Shown in pieces: positions 1 to 5,436 of a stretch of 5,436 nucleotides of DNA. The notes under the pieces were generated by a model. The model saw only the letters and a list, made by a program, of their open reading frames with translations. It was not told where the DNA came from and searched no databases. The position numbers and the translations under genes are program-made. Every line of letters begins with the position of its first letter. Positions within the stretch are counted from its first letter, which is position 1. The stretch covers positions 1-5,436 of the forward strand of contig QHOD01000186.1 of assembly GCA_003218615.1 (NCBI GenBank), read 5' to 3'. The stretch is from Verrucomicrobiota bacterium. Its GTDB lineage: Bacteria; Verrucomicrobiota; Verrucomicrobiia; Chthoniobacterales; UBA10450.

Positions 1-222
1 CGCGATCGAGATATTGAAAAAACTTTTCTTCGCCGATTTCCTTTTGGTCACCTCAGCGCGACGCAACAATTGACGCCCCGTGAGAAACTGCGGTTCCTGC
101 CTGAGGATTGCCTGCAAGAGCGAGATGGCGTAACCGAAATTGCGCAACTCGATCGCGGCCACCGCCTTGAGCCAGTGACTGCGCTGCGTTTCGCTCAATT
201 CTTTTTCCGTCTTAACGGCCAT
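1..222 (-). CDS. TPR-like helical protein, N-terminal fragment (runs off the left edge)
   Basis: The first 74 codons are visible, starting at ATG 222-220; the remainder lies outside the window. The start is a short charged stretch, MAVKTEKELSETQ. It is followed by two predicted amphipathic helices: WLKAVAAIELRNFGYAI (residues 17-33) and SLLQAILRQEPQF (about 34-46). The spacing of small residues and the proline after the second helix resemble one tetratricopeptide (TPR) helix pair (pattern A..A...l..g.y..AI..l...l...P). A basic linker (RRAEVTKRKSAKK, 54-66) follows, then FFNISIA at the edge. There is no signal peptide or membrane segment, so it is probably cytoplasmic. TPR proteins usually act as protein-binding scaffolds; no specific role can be given. 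The fragment could also be a non-TPR helical domain. It is divergent from glgB across a 146-bp spacer. No Shine-Dalgarno sequence precedes the ATG. Confidence 0.6.
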   Translation of the reverse strand, partial: MAVKTEKELSETQRSHWLKAVAAIELRNFGYAISLLQAILRQEPQFLTGRQLLRRAEVTKRKSAKKSFFNISIA

Positions 223-233
223 ATTTACTGCCG

Positions 234-262
234 AGTATAATTTTGACAGCCCCCGCCGTCAT
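234..262 (-). promoter_or_regulatory. Candidate sigma70-type promoter for the TPR-like gene
   Basis: Read on the minus strand, ATGACG (262-257; 4 of 6 to TTGACA) is followed after exactly 17 bases by TATACT (239-234; 5 of 6 to TATAAT). Only 11 bases separate the -10 box from the ATG at 222, so transcription would start about 4 bases before the start codon. This would give an almost leaderless mRNA, which fits the absence of a ribosome binding site. The match is by eye only. Confidence 0.35.
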
Positions 263-330
263 CACAAATGGTAGGAAGGTTTTGCGCCGAGGCGATTGAG
301 AGCCTCCCCTGAGCGTTCTTGCACAACTCG

Positions 331-358
331 TTGAAAAGCGCGAGGCAACTCCTAGGTT
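331..358 (+). promoter_or_regulatory. Weak candidate promoter for glgB
   Basis: TTGAAA (331-336; 5 of 6 to the -35 consensus) is followed after 16 bases by TAGGTT (353-358; only 3 of 6 to the -10 consensus). If used, transcription would start a few bases before ATG 369 and would exclude the TTG at 357 as a start. The poor -10 box makes this a tentative call. No better pair was found in the 146-bp spacer (223-368). Confidence 0.18.
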
Positions 359-366
359 GAAGTTGC
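345..366. repeat. Small inverted repeat just before the glgB start
   Basis: GCAACT (345-350) and AGTTGC (361-366) are perfect inverted 6-mers with a 10-base loop, ending 2 bases before ATG 369. The loop begins with the palindrome CCTAGG (351-356). It could be an operator or a small leader hairpin, but a 6-bp repeat of this kind can occur by chance. Confidence 0.2.
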
Positions 367-368
367 TT

Positions 369-2576
369 ATGAAACCTTTCCAAATCGCGGGGTTGCCGGC
401 CGACGAATTGAATAGGTTTCTCGCCGGCACGCATTCCGATCCGTTCCGGATTTTGGGACCGCACCGGGTGGGGGACGATCTCGAGGTCCGCGTTTTCCGG
501 CCCGACGCCCGCAAGGTCGACATCGCCCTGAACCGGGAGGCGAAAGAAACGATCGCTGCCGAGGGAATTCATCGCGACGGTTTCTTTTGCGCGATTGTGC
601 CCGGCGCGACGCGCGACCTCGATTACCAGCTCCGCATCACGACCTCGGACGGATCGGAGCGCCTCGTACGCGATCCGTATCAGTACGGCCCGATCATGGG
701 CGAAATCGATTTGCATCTCTTCGCCGAAGGACAGCACTGGCAGATTTACGAAAAGTTTGGTGCCCACCTGCGCACCATCGGCGATGCAGCGGGCGTGTAT
801 TTCGCAGTCTGGGCTCCAAACGCGCAGCGCGTCAGCGTGGTCGGCGATTTCAACGGCTGGGATGGCCGCGTCAATCCGATGCGCAAACTTCTCGGCAGCG
901 GGGTGTGGGAATTATTTTTGCCAGGAGTAGGGGAGGGCGCCCATTACAAATTCGAAATCCGCACCCAGACCGGCGCGCTTTTGCTCAAGAGCGATCCGTT
1001 CGCCTTCTTCAATCAGCACGGCATAGCGACTTCTTCGCTCATTTACAATCTTGACCGCTACAAGTGGAGCGACGCCGAATGGATGGAAACGCGGCGCAGA
1101 CGCGATTGGCCGAAGAGCCCGGTCAGCATTTATGAGGTGCATCTCGGTTCGTGGCTCCGCAAACCAGAGGAGAACAACCGCCAGCTGAGCTATCTCGAAT
1201 TGTCCGACACGTTGCTGCCGTACGTGCTGGAGATGGGTTACACGCATATTGAATTGCTGCCGATCGCCGAGCATCCGTTCGAAGGTTCCTGGGGTTATCA
1301 GGTCACAAATTATTACGCACCCACCAGCCGGTTCGGCTCGCCCGATGAATTCCGTCATTTCATCGACGCGTGCCACCAAGCCGGCATTGGCGTGATTATG
1401 GATTGGGTGCCAGCGCATTTCCCGAAAGATGCGCACGCCCTCGCTGAGTTCGACGGCACCCATCTCTACGAGCACATGGACCCGCGCCAGGGCGAACAAC
1501 AGGATTGGGGTACGCTCATTTTTAACTTTGGCCGCAACGAAGTGCGCAATTTCCTCATTGGCAACGCGCTCTTCTGGCTCGACCAATATCACATTGACGG
1601 GCTGCGCGTCGATGCGGTGGCTTCGATGCTTTACCTCGATTATTCCCGTCAGCCAGGGCAGTGGATTCCGAACATCTACGGCGGCCGCGAAAATCTCGAC
1701 GCAATTTATTTTTTGAAACGCTTCAACGAAGTTTGTTACGAGCGTTTTCCGGGGATCATGACCATCGCCGAGGAATCAACCGCCTGGCCCGGGGTCTCGC
1801 GCCCGACTTATCTCGGTGGGCTCGGGTTCGGTTTCAAATGGAACATGGGCTGGATGCACGACTTCCTTGAGTACATGAGCCTCGACCCGATTTATCGCCG
1901 CTTTCATCACGGCAACATCACCTTCTCGTTGCTCTATGCGTTTCAGGAGAATTTCATCCTCGTGCTCAGCCATGATGAGGTCGTTTATGGCAAACGCTCG
2001 CTTCTTTCGAAGATGCCCGGCGACGAATGGCAGAAGTTCGCCAATCTCCGGATGTTTCTGGCGTGGATGTACGGGCATCCCGGTAAAAAACTGCTCTTCA
2101 TGGGCGGCGAATTCGGTCAGCGGAACGAATGGAACCACGACACGAGTCTCGACTGGCAATTGTTGCAGTTGCCGCGCCATGACGGGCTGCGCCGATTCGT
2201 GCAGCATTTGAACTACATCTACAAAAGCGAGCCCGCGTTATGGCAACAGGATGACACGTATGCAGGCTTTGAGTGGATCGATTTTCACGACGCCGACAAC
2301 TGCGTGGTGTCGTTCGTGCGCAAATCGCGCGAGGGCGACATCGTCGTATTCGTGGTGAACGCCACACCCATGGTGCGTTACAATTATCGCTTGGGCGTTC
2401 CCGAGGCCGGCTTCTATCGCGAGATCATCAATACCGATGCCGAGACCTACGGCGGCAGCAACGTGGGAAATTACGGCGGTGTCACCAGTGAAAATGTTCC
2501 CTGGATGGCGCGTGAACATTCGTTGCTCATTCAACTGCCGCCCCTCGCGACGGTGGCCTTTAAGTTGGAAGTCTAA
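369..2576 (+). CDS. glgB: 1,4-alpha-glucan branching enzyme (GH13 family)
   Basis: This enzyme cuts alpha-1,4 glucan chains and re-joins the fragments by alpha-1,6 bonds, making the branches of glycogen in the cytoplasm. The 735-residue product is close to the E. coli enzyme (728) and collinear with it. An N1 domain (about 9-115, FLAGTHSDPFRILGPH) is followed by a CBM48 domain (about 138-225, VYFAVWAPNAQRVSVVGDFNGWDG region). The catalytic barrel begins at SIYEVHLGSW (253-262). Conserved region I is DWVPAHF (345-351). Region II, GLRVDAV, holds the nucleophile Asp415; region III, AEEST, holds the acid/base Glu468; region IV, SHDE, holds Asp536. The spacing matches E. coli D405, E458 and D526. 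A C-terminal beta domain ends at TAA. The reading frame also opens with TTG at 357, four codons earlier; I prefer ATG 369, with only a weak GAAG (359-362) ahead. No other glycogen gene is adjacent, so it is probably transcribed alone. Confidence 0.97.
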   Translation: MKPFQIAGLPADELNRFLAGTHSDPFRILGPHRVGDDLEVRVFRPDARKVDIALNREAKETIAAEGIHRDGFFCAIVPGATRDLDYQLRITTSDGSERLVRDPYQYGPIMGEIDLHLFAEGQHWQIYEKFGAHLRTIGDAAGVYFAVWAPNAQRVSVVGDFNGWDGRVNPMRKLLGSGVWELFLPGVGEGAHYKFEIRTQTGALLLKSDPFAFFNQHGIATSSLIYNLDRYKWSDAEWMETRRRRDWPKSPVSIYEVHLGSWLRKPEENNRQLSYLELSDTLLPYVLEMGYTHIELLPIAEHPFEGSWGYQVTNYYAPTSRFGSPDEFRHFIDACHQAGIGVIMDWVPAHFPKDAHALAEFDGTHLYEHMDPRQGEQQDWGTLIFNFGRNEVRNFLIGNALFWLDQYHIDGLRVDAVASMLYLDYSRQPGQWIPNIYGGRENLDAIYFLKRFNEVCYERFPGIMTIAEESTAWPGVSRPTYLGGLGFGFKWNMGWMHDFLEYMSLDPIYRRFHHGNITFSLLYAFQENFILVLSHDEVVYGKRSLLSKMPGDEWQKFANLRMFLAWMYGHPGKKLLFMGGEFGQRNEWNHDTSLDWQLLQLPRHDGLRRFVQHLNYIYKSEPALWQQDDTYAGFEWIDFHDADNCVVSFVRKSREGDIVVFVVNATPMVRYNYRLGVPEAGFYREIINTDAETYGGSNVGNYGGVTSENVPWMAREHSLLIQLPPLATVAFKLEV

Positions 2577-2640
2577 TGTGGGAGGGAGGGACCTTAGTGT
2601 CCTGAAGAATCGCGGCACCGGCACTGAGGCCGCTCCCACT
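2577..2640. repeat. REP-like imperfect palindrome, copy A (between the glgB and xseA 3' ends)
   Basis: The element starts at the base after the glgB stop and fills most of the 83-bp convergent spacer. The outer arms GTGGGAG (2578-2584) and CTCCCAC (2633-2639) pair perfectly. The inner arms GGACCTTAGTGTCC (2589-2602) and GGCACTGAGGCC (2620-2631) pair with small bulges and a T-G wobble. The left arm has about four extra bases (a repeated GGAG). The loop contains ATCGCGGC. A second copy lies at 4027-4088. As RNA it would form a hairpin at the end of both convergent genes, but no T-run follows on either strand, so a terminator role is only possible. No gene fits in the spacer. Confidence 0.7.
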
Positions 2641-2659
2641 TTGCGCAGAGCGATTCGCG

Positions 2660-3958
2660 TCATTCGCGGGCGGTCACTTCAGATTCAAACTCGCCGTCGC
2701 TGACGCGAGTGCGAATTTTCATGCGCGGACGGATGGTCGCGACTGTGCGAATGATTTTTCCGCCTTCATTGGTGGTGATGCTGTAGCCGCGGCGCAGCGT
2801 CGCGTCGGGGCCGAGCACGCGCAGAATTCCCTCGATCCGCGCAAAACGTTGTTTTGCATTTTCAATAAGGCGCGGAGGCGACACAACGAAGCGCCGACGC
2901 AAATCGATGAAGCGATTACGCCGCATGACCAGCTCGCGTCCAGGACTGCGAGATTGCAGCGCGCGAGCGATGTGGACGAGACTGCGCCGGTAATTGTCGA
3001 TCTTGTGCGCGAGACACCGGCGCAACGTTTCGCGTCCGTGATCGATTTGTTGTTGGGCGTCACGGATTCGTTTCATCAGTTCACGGCCAATCGTGCGGGC
3101 GCATCCATCCATTCGACGGTGAAGATCGACAATGTCCGGCACAATCAATTCCGCAGCCGCGCTCGGAGTCGGTGCGCGCAGGTCCGCCACAAAATCGGAG
3201 ATCGTGAAATCGATCTCGTGTCCTACCGCGCTGACGGTTGGAATCTCCGCGGCAGCCATTGCGCGCGCGACGATTTCTTCGTTGAATTCCCACAAGTCTT
3301 CCATGCTCCCGCCACCGCGCGCGATCACGATAAGATCGAGGGGTTTCCAATTTTCGTTCGGCGTCGCCAATTCGCGGATCGCGACCGCGATTTCCTGCGC
3401 GGCTCCGGTTCCCTGGACCCGCACCGGGTTAATCAAGATTTGCAGCCAGGGCGCGCGCCGTTTCAAGACGTTGAGAATATCGCGAATGGCCGCGCCGCTC
3501 GGGGAAGTGACGATGCCGATGCGCCGCGGGAATTTCGGCAGCGCGCGTTTGTGTTCGGCCGCAAATAATCCTTCACCTTCCAGTTTGCGCTTGAGCGCTT
3601 CGAACTTCGCCTGGAGCAGGCCAAGGCCGCGCGGCTGGAGAATCTGGACGCTGAGCTGGTACTGCCCGCGAGCTTCGAAGACCGAAACCTGTCCGTAAAC
3701 TTGCACTTGTGCGCCATCGGAAAGTGGTTGTCGCAGCGGCGGCATGGTGTTGCGAAAGATTACGCAGGCGATCTGCGCCCGGGCATCTTTGAGCGTGAAA
3801 TATTGGTGGCCCGACGGATGCAGTTTGTAATTTGAGATTTCGCCCTGCACCCAAACGGCGGCGAATTTGGCTTCCAACGTCCCGCGGATGCTTCGGGTCA
3901 GCTCGGAGACGGTGAGGACCTTGGATGTTTGCTGAAAGAAGTCGCCTGTGAGCTGCAT
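2660..3958 (-). CDS. xseA: Exodeoxyribonuclease VII large subunit
   Basis: XseA is the catalytic subunit of exonuclease VII, which with the small subunit XseB degrades single-stranded DNA from both ends to short oligonucleotides in repair. The product has 432 residues; E. coli XseA has 456. The N-terminal OB-fold DNA-binding domain covers about 14-108 (LTVSELTRSI, VWVQGEISNYK, GHQYFTLKD, YGQVSVFEARGQYQL). The catalytic domain has RIGIVTSPSGAAIRD (146-160), ARGGGS (213-218), AVGHEID (244-250) and ADLRAPTPSAAAE (258-270). Asp160, Arg214, His247 and Asp250 line up with E. coli residues recalled as essential (D155, R205, H238, D241). A long helical, Arg-rich region (about 275-375) resembles the family coiled coil, and LRRGYSI (388-394) starts the usual C-terminal segment. 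The ATG at 3958 gives the normal N-terminus but has no Shine-Dalgarno sequence. xseB is not next to it. It converges on glgB and diverges from the binding-protein gene. Confidence 0.96.
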   Translation of the reverse strand: MQLTGDFFQQTSKVLTVSELTRSIRGTLEAKFAAVWVQGEISNYKLHPSGHQYFTLKDARAQIACVIFRNTMPPLRQPLSDGAQVQVYGQVSVFEARGQYQLSVQILQPRGLGLLQAKFEALKRKLEGEGLFAAEHKRALPKFPRRIGIVTSPSGAAIRDILNVLKRRAPWLQILINPVRVQGTGAAQEIAVAIRELATPNENWKPLDLIVIARGGGSMEDLWEFNEEIVARAMAAAEIPTVSAVGHEIDFTISDFVADLRAPTPSAAAELIVPDIVDLHRRMDGCARTIGRELMKRIRDAQQQIDHGRETLRRCLAHKIDNYRRSLVHIARALQSRSPGRELVMRRNRFIDLRRRFVVSPPRLIENAKQRFARIEGILRVLGPDATLRRGYSITTNEGGKIIRTVATIRPRMKIRTRVSDGEFESEVTARE

Positions 3959-3965
3959 GGAATCG

Positions 3966-4002
3966 GTTAAATCGTTACATCGTTACATCGGTTCGTCACA
4001 TC
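3966..4002. repeat. Short tandem repeat tract, period 8 (GTTACATC type)
   Basis: Reading the plus strand, the units are GTTAAATC (3966-3973), GTTACATC (3974-3981) and GTTACATC (3982-3989), followed by G and a degenerate unit GTTCGTCACATC (3991-4002). The tract begins 8 bp upstream of the xseA start codon and so occupies the place where its promoter or leader should be. The shared GTTAAA/GTTACA core links it to the tract at 5381-5416. Three clear units are few, but two are identical. Confidence 0.6.
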
Positions 4003-4026
4003 GAATTGCATCTCGTGAAGAGGCGA

Positions 4027-4088
4027 ATGTGCAAGGGACCTTAGTGCCCCGATCCACCACGATCGCGGCGCTAAGGTCGCTCCCACAT
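4027..4088. repeat. REP-like imperfect palindrome, copy B (between the xseA and binding-protein 5' ends)
   Basis: Two 22-base arms, 4027-4048 and 4067-4088, are inverted repeats with 18 of 22 positions matching. One of the four differences is a T-G wobble. The 18-base loop contains CGATC twice. Copy B shares AGGGACCTTAGTG exactly with copy A (4034-4046 versus 2587-2599), as well as ATCGCGGC in the loop (4062-4069 versus 2609-2616) and CGCTCCCAC in the right arm (4078-4086 versus 2631-2639), all in the same order and orientation. It lies in a divergent spacer, where a terminator is not expected. Confidence 0.72.
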
Positions 4089-4107
4089 TGAGGTAGCGCT
4101 CTGCCTC

Positions 4108-4135
4108 TTGACATGCTCGGTGTTGTCTGGATGCT
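4108..4135 (+). promoter_or_regulatory. Candidate promoter for the substrate-binding protein gene
   Basis: A perfect TTGACA lies at 4108-4113. The best -10 candidate at normal distance is GATGCT (4130-4135, 16-base spacer), only 3 of 6 to consensus. Transcription would start about 3 bases before ATG 4145. The -35 box is convincing and the -10 box is not. Confidence 0.28.
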
Positions 4136-4144
4136 CGGGCGCTT

Positions 4145-5377
4145 ATGAGCTTTCGCTTTTTCTTCCGGACCTTGACCTGCTGTGCGCTGGCGTTTTTTCT
4201 TGCTGATCGCGGAGCAGGGGGCCAATCCGCGCGCTTGCATTCGCAGCGAGAGTTCGGCGTCGGCGTGCTCGTTTCGCTCACCGGATCATGGTCTTCTCTC
4301 GGGCAAAACACGGTTGTAGCTCTTCAGATTGCAGCCAAACAACTCGAAGCAACGGCACGCACTCAACACGGCGGATATCGCTTTCGTTTGCTCGTTCGCG
4401 ATACGCAGCTCGATCCCTCGCTCGCTCTCGCAGCGATCAAAGATCTCGATAAATGCGGCGTTAAGATCGTCATCGGTCCGCAATCGAGCGCGGAGGTGGC
4501 CATGATCAAGCCGTACGCAGACGCCCATAATATGCTCGTCATCAGCCAGGGCAGCACCGCGTCCTCGCTCGCGATCCCCGGAGATAACATCTTTCGCTTC
4601 TGTCCAAACGACATGCGCGAAGCGGAGCCGATCGTCGCGTTAATGTGGCACGATGGAATCCGGACGATCGTTCCACTGTGGCGAAATGACGCCGGGAACA
4701 ATGGGCTGCATGATTCTGTGCAGTCGGCATTCCAGAGTCTGGGGGGAGCGGTTACTCCCGGCTACCGTTACGAACCGACTACGACTGATTTTTCCGCAGC
4801 GACGGCGGCTGTTGCCACGCAGGTTGCAGCTGCGAGCGATGCGTCCACAACCGCGATCTATCTGGCGGCGTTCGACGAGGTCGTGGATGTATTCCAAAGC
4901 TCGCAGGCCAACGCTACTCTTTCTGCAACGGTGTGGTACGGGAGCGACGGGGTCGCACTTTCTGCTGTGTTGCCGGCCGACTCGACGGCTGCGGCTTTTG
5001 CCGCAAATGCCGGCTATCCTAATCCAATCTTCGGACTCGATGACGCGTTGCAAAGCGAGTGGCAACCCATTTCGGATGCAATCGAAGCGCGTACCGGAAT
5101 CACTCCGGACGCTTTCGCATTATCTGCTTACGACGCGCTCTTTGTGGTGCAGCGTGCATTGCAGGACACGGGAGGGATGAAGATTTTCGTCAATTTCAAA
5201 GCGGCGTTCGTCAATGAAGCGAACGCCTATGTCGGCATCACCGGATCGACTGCGCTGGATTCAGCGGGTGACCGGCTCAACGGTGACTTCGATTTCTGGG
5301 CGGTCCGACTGATAAGTGGTAGCTACGGCTGGGTGCGCGTGGGAACGTACAGCAACGGCACGCTGACGCTCTTCTGA
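4145..5377 (+). CDS. Periplasmic substrate-binding protein, ABC-type, branched-chain amino acid (LivJ-like) family
   Basis: The 410-residue product has a signal peptide: basic start MSFRFFFR, hydrophobic core TLTCCALAFFLA (9-20) and a likely signal peptidase I site after AGG (24-26). The two cysteines (12-13) lack a lipobox, so it is probably a soluble periplasmic protein. The mature part has the type 1 periplasmic binding fold (Peripla_BP_6-like). Signs are VGVLVSLTGSWSSLGQN (39-55), a first strand and ligand loop; VIGPQSSAEV (109-118); ISQGSTAS (133-140); FRFCPND (150-156); and WRNDAGNNG (179-187). In the second lobe are IYLAAFDEVVDVF (238-250), WYGSDGV (264-270), SAYDALFVV (327-335) and the closing GDRLNGDFDFWAV (375-387). 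Such proteins deliver amino acids, amides or similar solutes to an ABC permease. No permease or ATPase gene lies within the window, so the ligand is unknown. ATG 4145 is the first start in frame that gives a proper signal peptide; no Shine-Dalgarno sequence is visible. Confidence 0.88.
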   Translation: MSFRFFFRTLTCCALAFFLADRGAGGQSARLHSQREFGVGVLVSLTGSWSSLGQNTVVALQIAAKQLEATARTQHGGYRFRLLVRDTQLDPSLALAAIKDLDKCGVKIVIGPQSSAEVAMIKPYADAHNMLVISQGSTASSLAIPGDNIFRFCPNDMREAEPIVALMWHDGIRTIVPLWRNDAGNNGLHDSVQSAFQSLGGAVTPGYRYEPTTTDFSAATAAVATQVAAASDASTTAIYLAAFDEVVDVFQSSQANATLSATVWYGSDGVALSAVLPADSTAAAFAANAGYPNPIFGLDDALQSEWQPISDAIEARTGITPDAFALSAYDALFVVQRALQDTGGMKIFVNFKAAFVNEANAYVGITGSTALDSAGDRLNGDFDFWAVRLISGSYGWVRVGTYSNGTLTLF

Positions 5378-5380
5378 GGC

Positions 5381-5416
5381 GTTAAAAAAGTTAAAAGGGT
5401 TACAAAGGTTACAAAC
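5381..5416. repeat. Short tandem repeat tract, period 9 (GTTACAAAG type)
   Basis: Four consecutive 9-base units begin 3 bp after the stop codon of the binding-protein gene: GTTAAAAAA, GTTAAAAGG, GTTACAAAG and GTTACAAAC. Each begins GTTA, and the tract passes from GTTAAA units to GTTACA units, the same order as at 3966-3989. There is no coding potential here. Confidence 0.65.
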
Positions 5417-5436
5417 CGCTCGTCTTCCGTTGTAAC
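5408..5436. repeat. Possible hairpin at the right edge, 3' of the binding-protein gene
   Basis: GTTACAA (5408-5414, within the last 9-mer unit) and TTGTAAC (5430-5436) are perfect inverted 7-mers. CG at 5417-5418 and 5428-5429 can extend the stem past a small bulge. The second arm ends on the last base of the window, so whether a T-run (terminator) or an inverted set of repeats follows cannot be seen. Confidence 0.35.

Noticed and set aside
243..248. Perfect TTGACA on the plus strand upstream of glgB
   Set aside because: No acceptable -10 box occurs 15-19 bases downstream (the best is about 3 of 6), and it is over 120 bp from glgB. Kept only as a possible chance match.
289..306. GAGGC/GCCTC stem in the left spacer
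   Set aside because: Only 5 bp with an 8-base loop and no T-run; expected by chance in GC-rich DNA.
225..767. 180-codon minus-strand frame spanning the glgB 5' end and the left spacer
   Set aside because: Most of it is antisense to the glgB N1 domain, and it ends just before the better-supported TPR-like start at 222. No domain signal.
912..1592. 226-codon open frame on the minus strand inside glgB
   Set aside because: It covers the conserved glgB catalytic region on the opposite strand, and its translation resembles no family. Treated as a shadow.
2849..3568. 239-codon open frame on the plus strand, antisense to xseA
   Set aside because: It lies entirely inside xseA, whose protein is strongly family-like. 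The antisense translation has no recognisable domain, is rich in Arg, Asp and His, and looks like a codon-bias shadow.
3966..4002. CRISPR-like repeats
   Set aside because: The units are 8-9 bp and directly adjacent, without unique spacers, and no cas gene is present. This is a tandem repeat, not a CRISPR array.
4178..4183. Lipoprotein signal (Cys12-Cys13) in the binding protein
   Set aside because: The residues before the cysteines (RTLT) do not match a lipobox, and the cysteines fall inside the hydrophobic core. A signal peptidase I site after AGG fits better.
3967..4311. Minus-strand frame across the xseA/binding-protein spacer
   Set aside because: It runs through both the palindrome and the tandem repeat and overlaps the signal peptide region of the binding-protein gene. 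The translation is of low quality with no domain.
1..5436. Insertion sequence, prophage, defence or toxin-antitoxin genes
   Set aside because: No transposase, integrase, HUH or other hallmark motif is seen in any frame with protein-like quality, and no target-site duplications bracket a gene.

Overview
The window holds three complete protein-coding genes and the 5' end of a fourth. The sequence is moderately GC-rich. The style of the proteins, a starter fragment of a TPR-like protein, ribosome binding sites that are hard to see, and intergenic DNA filled with short palindromes and GTTACA-type tandem repeats together suggest a soil bacterium, possibly of the Verrucomicrobiota (Chthoniobacterales-like). 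That assignment is an inference from general impression; no marker gene in the window proves it.

Layout. Bases 1-222 (minus strand) are the first 74 codons of a small helical, TPR-like protein that runs off the left edge. A 146-bp divergent spacer follows. Then comes glgB (369-2576, plus), a full-length 1,4-alpha-glucan branching enzyme with all catalytic residues. An 83-bp convergent spacer, almost filled by an imperfect palindrome, separates it from xseA (3958-2660, minus), the large subunit of exodeoxyribonuclease VII. A 186-bp divergent spacer carries an 8-bp tandem repeat tract against the xseA start, a second copy of the palindrome, and a perfect TTGACA box. The last gene (4145-5377, plus) is an exported type 1 periplasmic substrate-binding protein of the branched-chain amino acid (LivJ-like) type with no transporter partners in view. 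The window ends in a 9-bp tandem repeat tract and a possible hairpin.

How the genes relate. Neighbours alternate in strand (minus, plus, minus, plus), so each is probably its own transcription unit. There is no visible shared pathway: glycogen synthesis, DNA repair and solute binding sit side by side as in ordinary chromosomal housekeeping DNA. I see no transposase, integrase, phage, toxin, defence or CRISPR component, and no undescribed protein system.

The part that genes do not explain is intergenic. Two copies of one palindromic REP-like element lie on either side of xseA. Two short tandem repeat tracts, of period 8 and 9, share the GTTACA core and the same order of variant units. These are the best candidates for follow-up.
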